Shown here piece after piece: positions 33,037 through 41,163 of a stretch of DNA of 64,000 bases; the first letter of the stretch is position 1; each line of letters begins with the position of its first letter. Both the position numbers and the translations under genes were made by a program. Source of the DNA: Devosia rhizoryzae (GTDB lineage: Bacteria; Pseudomonadota; Alphaproteobacteria; Rhizobiales; Devosiaceae); assembly GCF_016698665.1 (NCBI RefSeq), contig NZ_CP068046.1:1302001-1366000 (forward strand), read 5' to 3'. A model generated the notes under the pieces. That model worked only from the letters and a program-made list of their open reading frames with translations. It searched no databases and was not told where the DNA came from.

Positions 33037-34004
33037 GGCAGCAGCACCACCGACCCCGTCGTTTCCCGCCCTTCCAGCGCCCGATGTGCATCCGCGACAT
33101 CCCCAAGCGCAAACGTGCGGCCGATCTCCACCTTGATCGCTCCGCTCTTGATCGCTGCAAAAAGCGCATCGGCGCCTTCGAGCAAGGCGCTACGCTCGGC
33201 AAAGTAATGCAGACCTGTTGGCCGCGTTACGTAGAGCGAGCCCTTGCGCGCGAGGATGCCGAGGTCGGGCACTGAGACCGGGCCAGAGGCATTGCCGAAG
33301 CTGACCATGAGCCCGCGCGGTCGCAGGCAGTCGAGCGAGGCTTCGAAGGTGGCCTTTCCGACGCCGTCATAAACGACGTCGACGCCCCTGCCCCCAGTAA
33401 TGTCCTTGACCCGGGCGGCAAAATCTTCGGACTTGTAGTCGATCACGTGGTCGCAGCCATGTGCCTTGGCAAGCGCCACCTTTTCGGGACTACCCGCCGT
33501 GCCGATCACCGTGGCACCCAGCGCTTTCGCCCACTGCGTTGCGATCAGGCCAGTGCCTCCGGCCGCGGCGTGCCAGATGATCGTTTCGCCAGCCTGTACA
33601 GGCCAGGTCTTGAATAGGAGGTAGAACGCCGTGAGGCCCTTGAGCAGCACGGCGGCGGCCGTTTGGTCGTCGATCCCCTCGGGGATCGGCACCAGCTTGG
33701 CGGCAGGCGCCAGCCGTTCGTCTGCATAGGCGCCCGGCGTGCCCTGATAGCAGACCCGGTCGCCCACCTTGACCTCCGTGACGCCCTCGCCAATGGCGAT
33801 CACCACGCCAGTAGCTTCATTTCCCCCAACGAAGGGCAATGGCAGCGGATAAAGACCGGAGCGCTGGTAGGTATCGATGAAATTGAGACCTACGGCGGTC
33901 TGCCGAAGTTTCACCTGACCGGGACCGGGCTCGCCGATGTCCCAATTCTCGATGCTAAGGACCTCGGGTCCGCCCGTGCGGTTAACTGCAATGACCCGGG
34001 TCAT
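33033..34004 (-). CDS. qor: NADPH:quinone reductase, zinc-independent MDR family
   Basis: A 323-residue medium-chain reductase. GLNFIDTYQRSGLYP near residue 45 is the quinone oxidoreductase signature, and HAAAGGTG is the NADPH-binding loop. TAGSPEKVALAKAHG and VVYDGVGK follow. Zinc ligands of alcohol dehydrogenases are absent. The ATG at 34004 overlaps the terC stop by 4 bases, so the two are coupled. An open frame continues upstream in the same phase but only through terC in another frame. Confidence 0.93.
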   Translation of the reverse strand: MTRVIAVNRTGGPEVLSIENWDIGEPGPGQVKLRQTAVGLNFIDTYQRSGLYPLPLPFVGGNEATGVVIAIGEGVTEVKVGDRVCYQGTPGAYADERLAPAAKLVPIPEGIDDQTAAAVLLKGLTAFYLLFKTWPVQAGETIIWHAAAGGTGLIATQWAKALGATVIGTAGSPEKVALAKAHGCDHVIDYKSEDFAARVKDITGGRGVDVVYDGVGKATFEASLDCLRPRGLMVSFGNASGPVSVPDLGILARKGSLYVTRPTGLHYFAERSALLEGADALFAAIKSGAIKVEIGRTFALGDVADAHRALEGRETTGSVVLLP

Positions 34005-34933
34005 TTCGGGGTCCGTGGCTTGCGCGGCGCCGATTTGGGTCTTGCCTGGGCTGGATTTTTGGGTCGCACTGCCTGAACAGCAGGAGCCGCGTTCGACGTC
34101 GTCGCTTTCGCTGCGCTTACCGCAGCGCCGCCCAACGCGGCCAAAGCTGCATCGGACGACACCGAGCCGGTGTCGCCAGTGAACGGAGTGAACGTGTTTT
34201 TCCGCCCCAGCCGCTTGGCTTTCCGGCCCTTGGCGAAAACGTTGAAGGCCTCGACCAGAACCGAGAAGGCCATGGCTGAGTAAATGTAGCCCTTGGGGAT
34301 ATGAAAGCCCAGGCCATCGGCAACCAGTGTCGTGCCGATCAGCAAGAGGAAGGCCAGAGCCAGCATCTTGGTCGTCGGGTGATCCGCCACAAACTTGGCG
34401 ATCGGGCCCGAGGCGACGAACATTACGCCGACCGCCACCAGCACCGCAGCAACCATCACGAACACCTGGTCCGCCGGTACCATGCCCACGGCGGTGATGA
34501 TCGAGTCGATGGAGAACACCATGTCGATGACGACGATCTGCACAAGGATCGCCTGCAGCGACGCCTTCACCACGTCGCCGGGGCCGACCTCGTGGTCGTC
34601 CTCGATGGCGGCATGCATTTCGTGTGTTGCCTTGTAGATCAGGAAGGCACCACCGGCGATCAGGATAATATCCTTCCACGAGAAGCCGCGGCCGAAGGCT
34701 TCGAAAACCGGATCCTGCAGCTGAACGATCCAGCTGATCAAAAACAGCAGGATGATGCGGAAGACTAGCGCCAGGCTAATGCCGAGCTTGCGTGCAAATT
34801 CGGCCTGTTCGCGTGGCAGGCGCGACACGAGGACCGAGATGAAGACGATGTTGTCGATGCCGAGCACGATCTCCATGATCGTCAGCGTCGCAAAAGCGAT
34901 CCACACATTGGGGTCTGCCAGAAGTTCAAGCAT
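34001..34933 (-). CDS. TerC family membrane protein
   Basis: A 310-residue TerC protein with seven or eight membrane segments. MEIVLGIDNIVFISVL and the second-half MVFSIDSIITAVG carry the two Asp-containing motifs thought to bind metal. The C-terminal 50 residues are Ala/Pro/Lys-rich (RPKSAPRKPRTPK) and probably unstructured. Relatives export Mn2+ or support tellurite tolerance and metal loading of secreted enzymes. ATG 34933 follows GGAG. I looked upstream for a yybP-ykoY manganese riboswitch and did not see one. Confidence 0.92.
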   Translation of the reverse strand: MLELLADPNVWIAFATLTIMEIVLGIDNIVFISVLVSRLPREQAEFARKLGISLALVFRIILLFLISWIVQLQDPVFEAFGRGFSWKDIILIAGGAFLIYKATHEMHAAIEDDHEVGPGDVVKASLQAILVQIVVIDMVFSIDSIITAVGMVPADQVFVMVAAVLVAVGVMFVASGPIAKFVADHPTTKMLALAFLLLIGTTLVADGLGFHIPKGYIYSAMAFSVLVEAFNVFAKGRKAKRLGRKNTFTPFTGDTGSVSSDAALAALGGAAVSAAKATTSNAAPAVQAVRPKNPAQARPKSAPRKPRTPK

Positions 34934-35133
34934 CGAAGGCTCCATCCGAGTCTGTTCGGCGACAATCTATGGGGCGGCTGTTCCGCGGTGAAGAGGGCCA
35001 GAACGAGAAATCTTGGCCCGCGACACTGCGTGCCATTTCACCAAGTCGGCACTGCTGGCTTCGGCGTAGCTACAGATGGTAGACTTGTATGGTGGCGGCA
35101 GAGTGCTGCCCTTCGTGAACCCGGGAAAATGGC

Positions 35134-36288
35134 ATGAGGCAGGATGCCGATGTAATCGTTGTTGGCGGTGGCCTAGCCGGACTTGCTGCGGCAGTGGCGC
35201 TTTCGCGTGCTGGTGTTGACGTCATCCATCTGGCGCCTTCCGCACCGCCCGATCGGCGTACTTCGGCGCTGATGATGCCGAGCGTCGACTTTTTACGCGA
35301 GGGCGGTTTGATCGAAGATCCTGCCTCTCTCGGGCATGCGCTGAACGCAATTCGGATCATCGATGCGACATCCCGTCTGATCCGTGCGCCCGAAACCCTG
35401 TTCGATGCGGCCGAGACGGGTCTTTCCGCCTTCGGCTGGAATTTTGGCAATGCCGCTCTGCTGGCCCAGTTTGCCGCCGTGGCGCCTGCCGCGCTGCAGA
35501 CCCGGAACGCCGCGGTTACCGCTTACCGCCGCATCGAAGATCTAGGCGCTGTTACTCTGACAGACGGATCCGAACTGCGGGCACCGCTGGTCGTGGGCGC
35601 GGATGGCAAGAAGTCGCTGATCCGGACCGAGGCCGGGATCGGCACGCGCGAGCATCACTTCGAACAGGCTGCGCTTGTTGCCGATCTCGATCTGGGCCGT
35701 CCCATCGGCAAGACGTCGATCGAGTTCCATTATCCCAACGGGCCATTCACCCTGGTGCCGGCAGGCGGCAATCGGGCCAATCTGGTCTGGATCGAGCGGG
35801 AAGAGATGCTGCGGCAGACGCAGGCAGCCGGACCTGAAGCACTGCTCGCAGCCTTGCACGAGCGTTCGCATCGACTTTTCGGGTCTATCACGCTTGCGTC
35901 CCCCAGTTTCGTCTTCCCTCTCAGCACGTTGAGCGTGGAGCAGGCGGGACGGGATGGCACGATGCTGGTTGGCGAGGCGGCACACGCCTTCCCGCCCATT
36001 GGTGCACAAGGCCTCAACCTTGGGCTGCGCGACGTCGCCGACATGCTGGCGGCAGTCAATGCTGCGGACCGGAGTCTACCTGACTGGGCTCTTGCCGCCT
36101 CGGCCGATTACGCCAGGCGCCGGACCGGAGATCTGGCCCGCACGGGCGGCGTGGTCGACGCTCTCTTCCGATCGCTCTTGGCCGAGATGCTACCCAGCCA
36201 GGCTCTGCGCGCGGGAGGCCTTTGGGCGCTGAAGCTCTTGCCGCAGCTGCGGCGGCAAGCTTTTGCGCTCGGCATGGGGCAGCGCTAG
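35134..36288 (+). CDS. FAD-dependent monooxygenase of the UbiH/COQ6 family
   Basis: A 384-residue flavoprotein. VVGGGLAGLAAAVAL is the ADP-binding motif, VGADGKKS the DG motif, and VGEAAHAFPPIGAQGLNLG the GD-type FAD/ribityl motif. It most resembles ubiquinone-ring hydroxylases, so it may act in ubiquinone synthesis, but which ring position is not clear. It stands alone on the plus strand and ends at a minus-strand terminator. Confidence 0.9.
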   Translation: MRQDADVIVVGGGLAGLAAAVALSRAGVDVIHLAPSAPPDRRTSALMMPSVDFLREGGLIEDPASLGHALNAIRIIDATSRLIRAPETLFDAAETGLSAFGWNFGNAALLAQFAAVAPAALQTRNAAVTAYRRIEDLGAVTLTDGSELRAPLVVGADGKKSLIRTEAGIGTREHHFEQAALVADLDLGRPIGKTSIEFHYPNGPFTLVPAGGNRANLVWIEREEMLRQTQAAGPEALLAALHERSHRLFGSITLASPSFVFPLSTLSVEQAGRDGTMLVGEAAHAFPPIGAQGLNLGLRDVADMLAAVNAADRSLPDWALAASADYARRRTGDLARTGGVVDALFRSLLAEMLPSQALRAGGLWALKLLPQLRRQAFALGMGQR

Positions 36289-36292
36289 CCGG

Positions 36293-36323
36293 GGAAAGAA
36301 AAAGGGCGCGGTTTCCCGCGCCC
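36293..36323 (-). terminator. Rho-independent terminator of the IalB-like gene
   Basis: On the minus strand GGGCGCG-GGAAAC-CGCGCCC is followed by TTTTTCTTTCC. The 7-base stem and T-run sit 25 bases downstream of the IalB-like gene. On the plus strand the same hairpin could weakly end the UbiH-like transcript. Confidence 0.85.
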
Positions 36324-36347
36324 CTGATCAGCGTATCTTGATCAAGT

Positions 36348-37142
36348 TTACTGTGCCGGAGGGGCCGGTGCAGCAGTGCCCTCGGCCGGTGCAGCAGCGC
36401 CATCGCCTGCAGGAGCAGGCGTTGCCGCGCCGTCGGCAGGAGGCGTGGTGCCGTCGGTGGAAAGCTCCTGACGCAGCTGTTCGGCACGATCCTGAAGAAC
36501 CTGCTCAAGGGCGTTCTGGCCCGATTCCTGCTGCTGCAGCTGTTCGAAGGTCAGCGCTTCATCGCTGTCATAGCTGGCGGTAAAGCCGGAGAGATTGATC
36601 TCGATGGCAAGATCCTGATTCTGGCGGTTCTTGGCCGTCAGCACCAGCTTGCCGCCGCGCTTGAGCGAATTGACGTATTGCTCGTTGATCACCAGCTGAG
36701 CCGAGCACGACATGGTGTCGCAGAGCATGTAGGGCACGCGCACCGGCTTGGCATTGTCGATCTGCCAGGTCAGGCCAAAGGGCAGCAGCACCCCAAGCGG
36801 AACAGCGGCAACGGCGAGAAGACGCGATTCCTGGCCCGGATCGTCACGCAGGAGGAACGAGCCGAGGAACTGACCATTGGCGAGCACGACCTGACGCAGG
36901 AGGCACGCCTTCTGGCCGTCGTCGAGCGGGTCGCAGACCTTGAGCCAGTTTTGCGATGCAAGATTGTTAACAGCTGCAGCCACTTCGTCCACGGCACCGC
37001 CTTCGGCGGGCGCCGCAGCAGCTGGAGTTTCAGCGGCAGGCGTCTCAGTGGTGTTGGTGGTCTCCTGGGCGAAAACCGACAGCGGGGACAGCATGAGCGC
37101 GGCGGCCGTAAAACCCGCAACGAGAGGTTTGCTGAAGTTCAT
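36348..37142 (-). CDS. Invasion-associated locus B (IalB) family protein
   Basis: A 264-residue exported protein. A Sec signal peptide ends near SVFAQ (residue 25). A low-complexity Ala/Pro/Thr/Glu stretch follows, then the IalB domain (WLKVCDPLDDGQKACLLRQ; LLPFGLTWQID; YMLCDTMSCSAQLVIN), with four cysteines. The C-terminus is again Ala/Pro-rich after a Gln-rich helix. IalB-like proteins are common in free-living Hyphomicrobiales, where the role is envelope-related and not invasion as such. ATG 37142 follows AAGGA. Confidence 0.9.
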   Translation of the reverse strand: MNFSKPLVAGFTAAALMLSPLSVFAQETTNTTETPAAETPAAAAPAEGGAVDEVAAAVNNLASQNWLKVCDPLDDGQKACLLRQVVLANGQFLGSFLLRDDPGQESRLLAVAAVPLGVLLPFGLTWQIDNAKPVRVPYMLCDTMSCSAQLVINEQYVNSLKRGGKLVLTAKNRQNQDLAIEINLSGFTASYDSDEALTFEQLQQQESGQNALEQVLQDRAEQLRQELSTDGTTPPADGAATPAPAGDGAAAPAEGTAAPAPPAQ

Positions 37143-37279
37143 CAAAATGTCCTTGCCTTCCATGGCGGTCGCGGCGGCTCTTCGCCACCTCGGGAAATGT
37201 CATGCCCTTCAAGGGCTCAAATCGGGCAATAACATGACCGATCACCCTTGCTAAATGATTATGGGCCAGAGGGTTTACG

Positions 37280-37299
37280 CCGGGGCGCTCAAGCCCCGG
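37280..37299. terminator. Hairpin overlapping the mfd stop codon
   Basis: CCGGGGC-GCTCAA-GCCCCGG lies across the mfd stop (37289-37291). There is no T-run on the minus strand, so termination strength is unclear. Confidence 0.45.
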
Positions 37300-40200
37300 T
37301 TTCTGCCAGTCTTGCGAGCTTGGAGAGGATCGCCGCAGCCCCTTTGAGGCGCTGTTCCGCCGAAGGCCAATTGCGCACGAACACGAGTTTCTGATCGGGT
37401 TTGATGCGCACTTGGTTGGCGGGATCGCTCACAAGCTTCACCAGCCCTGCCGGGTTGGGGAACTCGTTGTTGCGCAGCGTCAGCACGGCACCCTTGGGCC
37501 CTGCATCAACCTTTTCGACATTGGCCTGCCGGCACAGGGCCTTGACCAGGATGACCTTGAGCAGCGACTCGACTTCTTCCGGTAGCGGACCGAAGCGGTC
37601 GATCAGTTCTGCGCCTGCCGCGTCGATGTAGCGGATATCGTCGAGATCGCCGAGCTTGCGGTAAAGCTGCATGCGCAGCGTCAGGTCAGGCACGTAGTGC
37701 TCGGGGATCATCACCGGCATGCCCAGCGAGATTTGCGGGCTCCACTCGTTCTGGTCTTCGTATTCCTCTTCGCCGGACTTGAGGTTTGCCACGGCCTCTT
37801 CGAGCATCGACTGATAAAGCTCGTAGCCGACTTCGCGGATGTGGCCGGACTGCTCGTCACCCAGGAGGTTACCAGCACCACGAATATCGAGATCGTGGCT
37901 GGCGAGCTGGAAGCCCGCGCCCAGCGTTTCCAGCGATTGCAGCACGCCCAGCCGGCGCTCCGCCGTGTCGGTGAGCTTCTTGTCCGCCGGCACTGTAAAC
38001 AGCGCGTAGGCACGGGCCTTGGCGCGACCGATGCGGCCGCGGATTTGGTAGAGCTGGGCCAGACCGAAATTGTCAGCCCTATGCACGATCAGGGTATTGG
38101 CGTTGGGGATATCGAGGCCCGATTCGACGATCGTCGTCGCCAGCAGGACGTCGAATTTGTTGTCGTAGAAGGCGTTCATGATGTCGTCGAGCTCGCCCGG
38201 CGCCATCTGCCCGTTGGCAGCGACGAACGAAACCTCTGGCACCTGGCTGCGCAAGAACTCTGCAATGTCCGGCTGATCCTTAATCCGCGGCACGACGTAA
38301 AAGCTTTGGCCGCCGCGGTATTTCTCTCGCAACAACGCCTCCCGAATCGAGAGCGGATCGAAGGGCGAGATGAAAGTGCGGATCGCCAGGCGATCGACCG
38401 GCGGGGTTGCCAGCAGCGAAAGGTCGCGGACGCCGGTGAGTGCGAGTTGCAGGGTGCGCGGGATGGGCGTTGCGGTCAGCGTCAGCACGTGGACGTTGGC
38501 CTTGAGCTCCTTGAGGCGCTCCTTGTGGGTGACGCCGAAATGCTGCTCTTCGTCGATGATGAGGAGGCCCAAGTCCTTGAACTTGATGGTCTTCGACAGC
38601 AAAGCATGGGTGCCGACGACGATGTCGACCTGACCATCGGCCAGCCCGTCCTTGGTAGCCTTAAGCTCTGCCGCAGGCACCATGCGCGAGGCATGGCGAA
38701 CGCGGACCGGGAGGCCCTGGAAGCGCTCGGAAAAAGTCTTGAAATGTTGACGCGCGAGCAGGGTTGTGGGGACCACCACGGCAACCTGTTTGCCCGAAAG
38801 TGCGACCGCAAAGGCGGCTCGGAGTGCCACTTCGGTTTTGCCGAAGCCCACATCGCCGCAGACGAGACGATCCATGACCTTGCCCGAGGTAATGTCGTCG
38901 AAAACGGCATCGATCGCGGTCAGCTGGTCCTCGGTCTCTTCATAAGGGAAGCGTGCGGCGAATTCGTCATAAGCGCCGGCATTGATGTCCATGACATCGG
39001 CTTTGACCAGCAAGCGTTGCGCAGCCAGCTTGATAAGCTGCTCCGCCATCTCGCGAATGCGCTTCTTGAGCTTGCCCTTCTTGGCCTGCCACGCAACGCC
39101 GCCAAGCTTGTCGAGCGTCACATTGCCGTCGTCCGACCCGTAGCGGGTCAAGAGTTCAATATTCTCGACCGGCAGGTAGAGCTTGGTGTCGCCGCCATAT
39201 TCGAGTTCGACGCATTCGTGCGGCGCGCCGCCAGCTTCGATGACCTTGAGACCAAGGAAACGACCGATACCGTGATCGACATGGACTACGAGGTCGCCAG
39301 CATTAAGGCTCGCCGCCTCGGTCAGCGCGTCGGACGCCTTCTTCTTGCGCTGCGGGCGCAAGATGCGTTCGCCGAGGATGTCCTGCTCGGAGAGAACAAG
39401 GAGATCTTCGGTTTCGAAGCCCGATTCCAGAGGCAGAACGACAAGAGAGGTCGTCGCAGCGCTGGTGGTTTCGGCATCGCGCCAGTTTTCGGCGAGGCGC
39501 GGATTGGTGAGGCCATGATCCTTGAGAACCTGGGCCATGCGGTCGCGCGTGCCGGTGCTCCAGCAGGCGATGATCGCCCGGCGGCCTGCCTTGCGCTCAG
39601 CCAGAAGCCGATCGACCACGGCCTGGAACAGGTTGACGTCGGAGGCGACGCGCTCAGCGGCAAAGCTTGGGGCAATGCGCCCCCCGGCATCGTCACCCTT
39701 GCGGGTCTGCGGCGAGAGGAAGGGCGAAAACTGGATGACGGTCGTGCCGGCCAGTTCGGTCGGCTCCACGTCGATATCATAGAGCAGTTCTGGCTTGATC
39801 GGCTTGTACGGGGCCCCTGCCCCGGCGACCGGCGGCGCCAGCCGCGCGCTTTCGCGCGCTTCGTAATAATCGGCGATCTGGCCGGCGCGGTCGGCAAAGG
39901 CTTCCTTGACCTGATCGTCGAAGACGAAAGGCGCGTCGCCCACATAATCGGCGAGCCTATCCATGTGCTCGTAAAAGAACGGCAGCCAGTGCTCGGTGCC
40001 GGAGTAACGCGAGCCGCCGCTGACCGAGGCATAGAGCGTGTCATCGACGGTATTGCCACCGAACGCTGCCGTATAGTTTTGGCGGAATCGACGAATGGTC
40101 TCTTCGGTCAGAACCACTTCGCTCATCGGCGTCAGATCGATGCGTTTCAGCGTTCCGGTGGTGCGCTGCGAGTCGGGATCGAAGGTGCGGATCGTTTCCA

Positions 40201-40777
40201 GCTGACTGCCGAAAAAGTCGAAACGCAGCGGCGCTTCGGCGCTGGCCGGATAAAGGTCGACCAAGCCGCCGCGCACTGCATATTCGCCGCTTTCCCGAAC
40301 AGTCGGCACGCGCAGATAGCCGTTGTTGGACGCCCAGGCGATCAGCTTTTCGCTGTCCACCACGCGGCCTACGGCGGCTGAAAAACTCATCTTCTTGACG
40401 ACGTCTCGCGGCGGCAGTTTCTGGATGAAGGCGTTCACTGCCGTCAGCACCACGGCGCCCTTGGCGCCGCTGGTCAAGGCGGCGAGGGTGTTCATGCGCG
40501 CAGCCAGCGTCACATTGTTAGGCGAGACGCGATCGTAGGGGAGCGAATCCCAGGCGGGAAGCGTCAGGATCGTGTGTCCCGGCAGCATGGCGCCCAGGAT
40601 CTCGGCCATGCGCTGCAATCGCCGGCCATCGCGGGCCACGAAGACGACGCTTGCCGGATCAGCGGGAGCCGCCTTGATGCGGTCCTCAACGAGCTTCGCC
40701 AGTGCCATCGGCTGCATGCCATCGGGCACGTTGGAGATGGTGCGGACCGGGGTCTTGATGGGTGATTGTTCGTTCAT
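37289..40777 (-). CDS. mfd: Transcription-repair coupling factor
   Basis: An 1162-residue Mfd, which releases stalled RNA polymerase at DNA lesions and recruits UvrA. The UvrB-like N-terminal module (LTLPAWDSLPYDRVSPN), the RNA polymerase interaction domain (DLVVHVDHGIGRFLG), the translocase motifs GDVGFGKTEVALRAAF (Walker A) and DEEQHFGV, TATPIPRTL, and QIRGRIGRAKARAYA are all present. ATG 40777 overlaps the sdhE stop by 4 bases; upstream in-frame codons belong to sdhE in another frame. Full length for the family. Confidence 0.97.
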   Translation of the reverse strand: MNEQSPIKTPVRTISNVPDGMQPMALAKLVEDRIKAAPADPASVVFVARDGRRLQRMAEILGAMLPGHTILTLPAWDSLPYDRVSPNNVTLAARMNTLAALTSGAKGAVVLTAVNAFIQKLPPRDVVKKMSFSAAVGRVVDSEKLIAWASNNGYLRVPTVRESGEYAVRGGLVDLYPASAEAPLRFDFFGSQLETIRTFDPDSQRTTGTLKRIDLTPMSEVVLTEETIRRFRQNYTAAFGGNTVDDTLYASVSGGSRYSGTEHWLPFFYEHMDRLADYVGDAPFVFDDQVKEAFADRAGQIADYYEARESARLAPPVAGAGAPYKPIKPELLYDIDVEPTELAGTTVIQFSPFLSPQTRKGDDAGGRIAPSFAAERVASDVNLFQAVVDRLLAERKAGRRAIIACWSTGTRDRMAQVLKDHGLTNPRLAENWRDAETTSAATTSLVVLPLESGFETEDLLVLSEQDILGERILRPQRKKKASDALTEAASLNAGDLVVHVDHGIGRFLGLKVIEAGGAPHECVELEYGGDTKLYLPVENIELLTRYGSDDGNVTLDKLGGVAWQAKKGKLKKRIREMAEQLIKLAAQRLLVKADVMDINAGAYDEFAARFPYEETEDQLTAIDAVFDDITSGKVMDRLVCGDVGFGKTEVALRAAFAVALSGKQVAVVVPTTLLARQHFKTFSERFQGLPVRVRHASRMVPAAELKATKDGLADGQVDIVVGTHALLSKTIKFKDLGLLIIDEEQHFGVTHKERLKELKANVHVLTLTATPIPRTLQLALTGVRDLSLLATPPVDRLAIRTFISPFDPLSIREALLREKYRGGQSFYVVPRIKDQPDIAEFLRSQVPEVSFVAANGQMAPGELDDIMNAFYDNKFDVLLATTIVESGLDIPNANTLIVHRADNFGLAQLYQIRGRIGRAKARAYALFTVPADKKLTDTAERRLGVLQSLETLGAGFQLASHDLDIRGAGNLLGDEQSGHIREVGYELYQSMLEEAVANLKSGEEEYEDQNEWSPQISLGMPVMIPEHYVPDLTLRMQLYRKLGDLDDIRYIDAAGAELIDRFGPLPEEVESLLKVILVKALCRQANVEKVDAGPKGAVLTLRNNEFPNPAGLVKLVSDPANQVRIKPDQKLVFVRNWPSAEQRLKGAAAILSKLARLAETGA

Positions 40778-41091
40778 TTTCCGATCCGGGCCTGGTGATC
40801 GGCGATGACGAGGTTGAGGAAATTTCGATCCACAGTCGCCGGCGGCTCTTCCTGGCGCATCACCCATTTGAGGAGCGGCGGATCTTCCTCGTTCATCAGC
40901 GCTTCGAGCCGATCAAGTTCAGCGGTGCCATAGCTTTCGATATTGGCATCTGCAAACGGCCCCAGGATCAGGTCCATCTCCTTGGTGCCGCGATGCCAGG
41001 CGCGATAGCGCAAGCGCTTGCGCCGAATAGCAATGTCCTCACCGGCCGTCATATCGACTTCCATGATCAAATTTGTTCTCGATTTGGACAT
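40774..41091 (-). CDS. sdhE: Succinate dehydrogenase assembly factor SdhE
   Basis: A 105-residue SdhE/SDHAF2 protein, which promotes covalent flavinylation of succinate dehydrogenase SdhA. The RGxxE motif is seen in RAWHRGTKEMDLILG, preceded by IRRKRLRYRA. Starts at 41064 and 41052 are also in frame; the last has GGAAG upstream and would give a typical length near 92. Coupling to mfd by a 4-base overlap is common in Alphaproteobacteria. The recG gene is divergent. Confidence 0.92.
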   Translation of the reverse strand: MSKSRTNLIMEVDMTAGEDIAIRRKRLRYRAWHRGTKEMDLILGPFADANIESYGTAELDRLEALMNEEDPPLLKWVMRQEEPPATVDRNFLNLVIADHQARIGK

Positions 41092-41163
41092 GTCTCTTAC
41101 GCGGCTTGTTGGGGATTGTCAGCCCTCCCGACGCACGCCACCTTCCCATCATGAGAATCGCCG

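Noticed and set aside
33033..34679. Possible long fusion upstream of the quinone reductase
   Set aside because: The extra 225 codons run out of frame through terC and are Arg/Gly-rich. The normal reductase start (ATG 34004) overlaps the terC stop by 4 bases, a usual coupling.
34946..35133. Manganese (yybP-ykoY) riboswitch upstream of terC
   Set aside because: I looked for its conserved loops on the minus strand and did not find them.
37697..40381. Very long plus-strand open frame opposite mfd
   Set aside because: It is the antisense of mfd in a GC-rich gene. Its product is rich in Arg/His/Gly/Asp with no domain, and mfd on the other strand is complete with all motifs.
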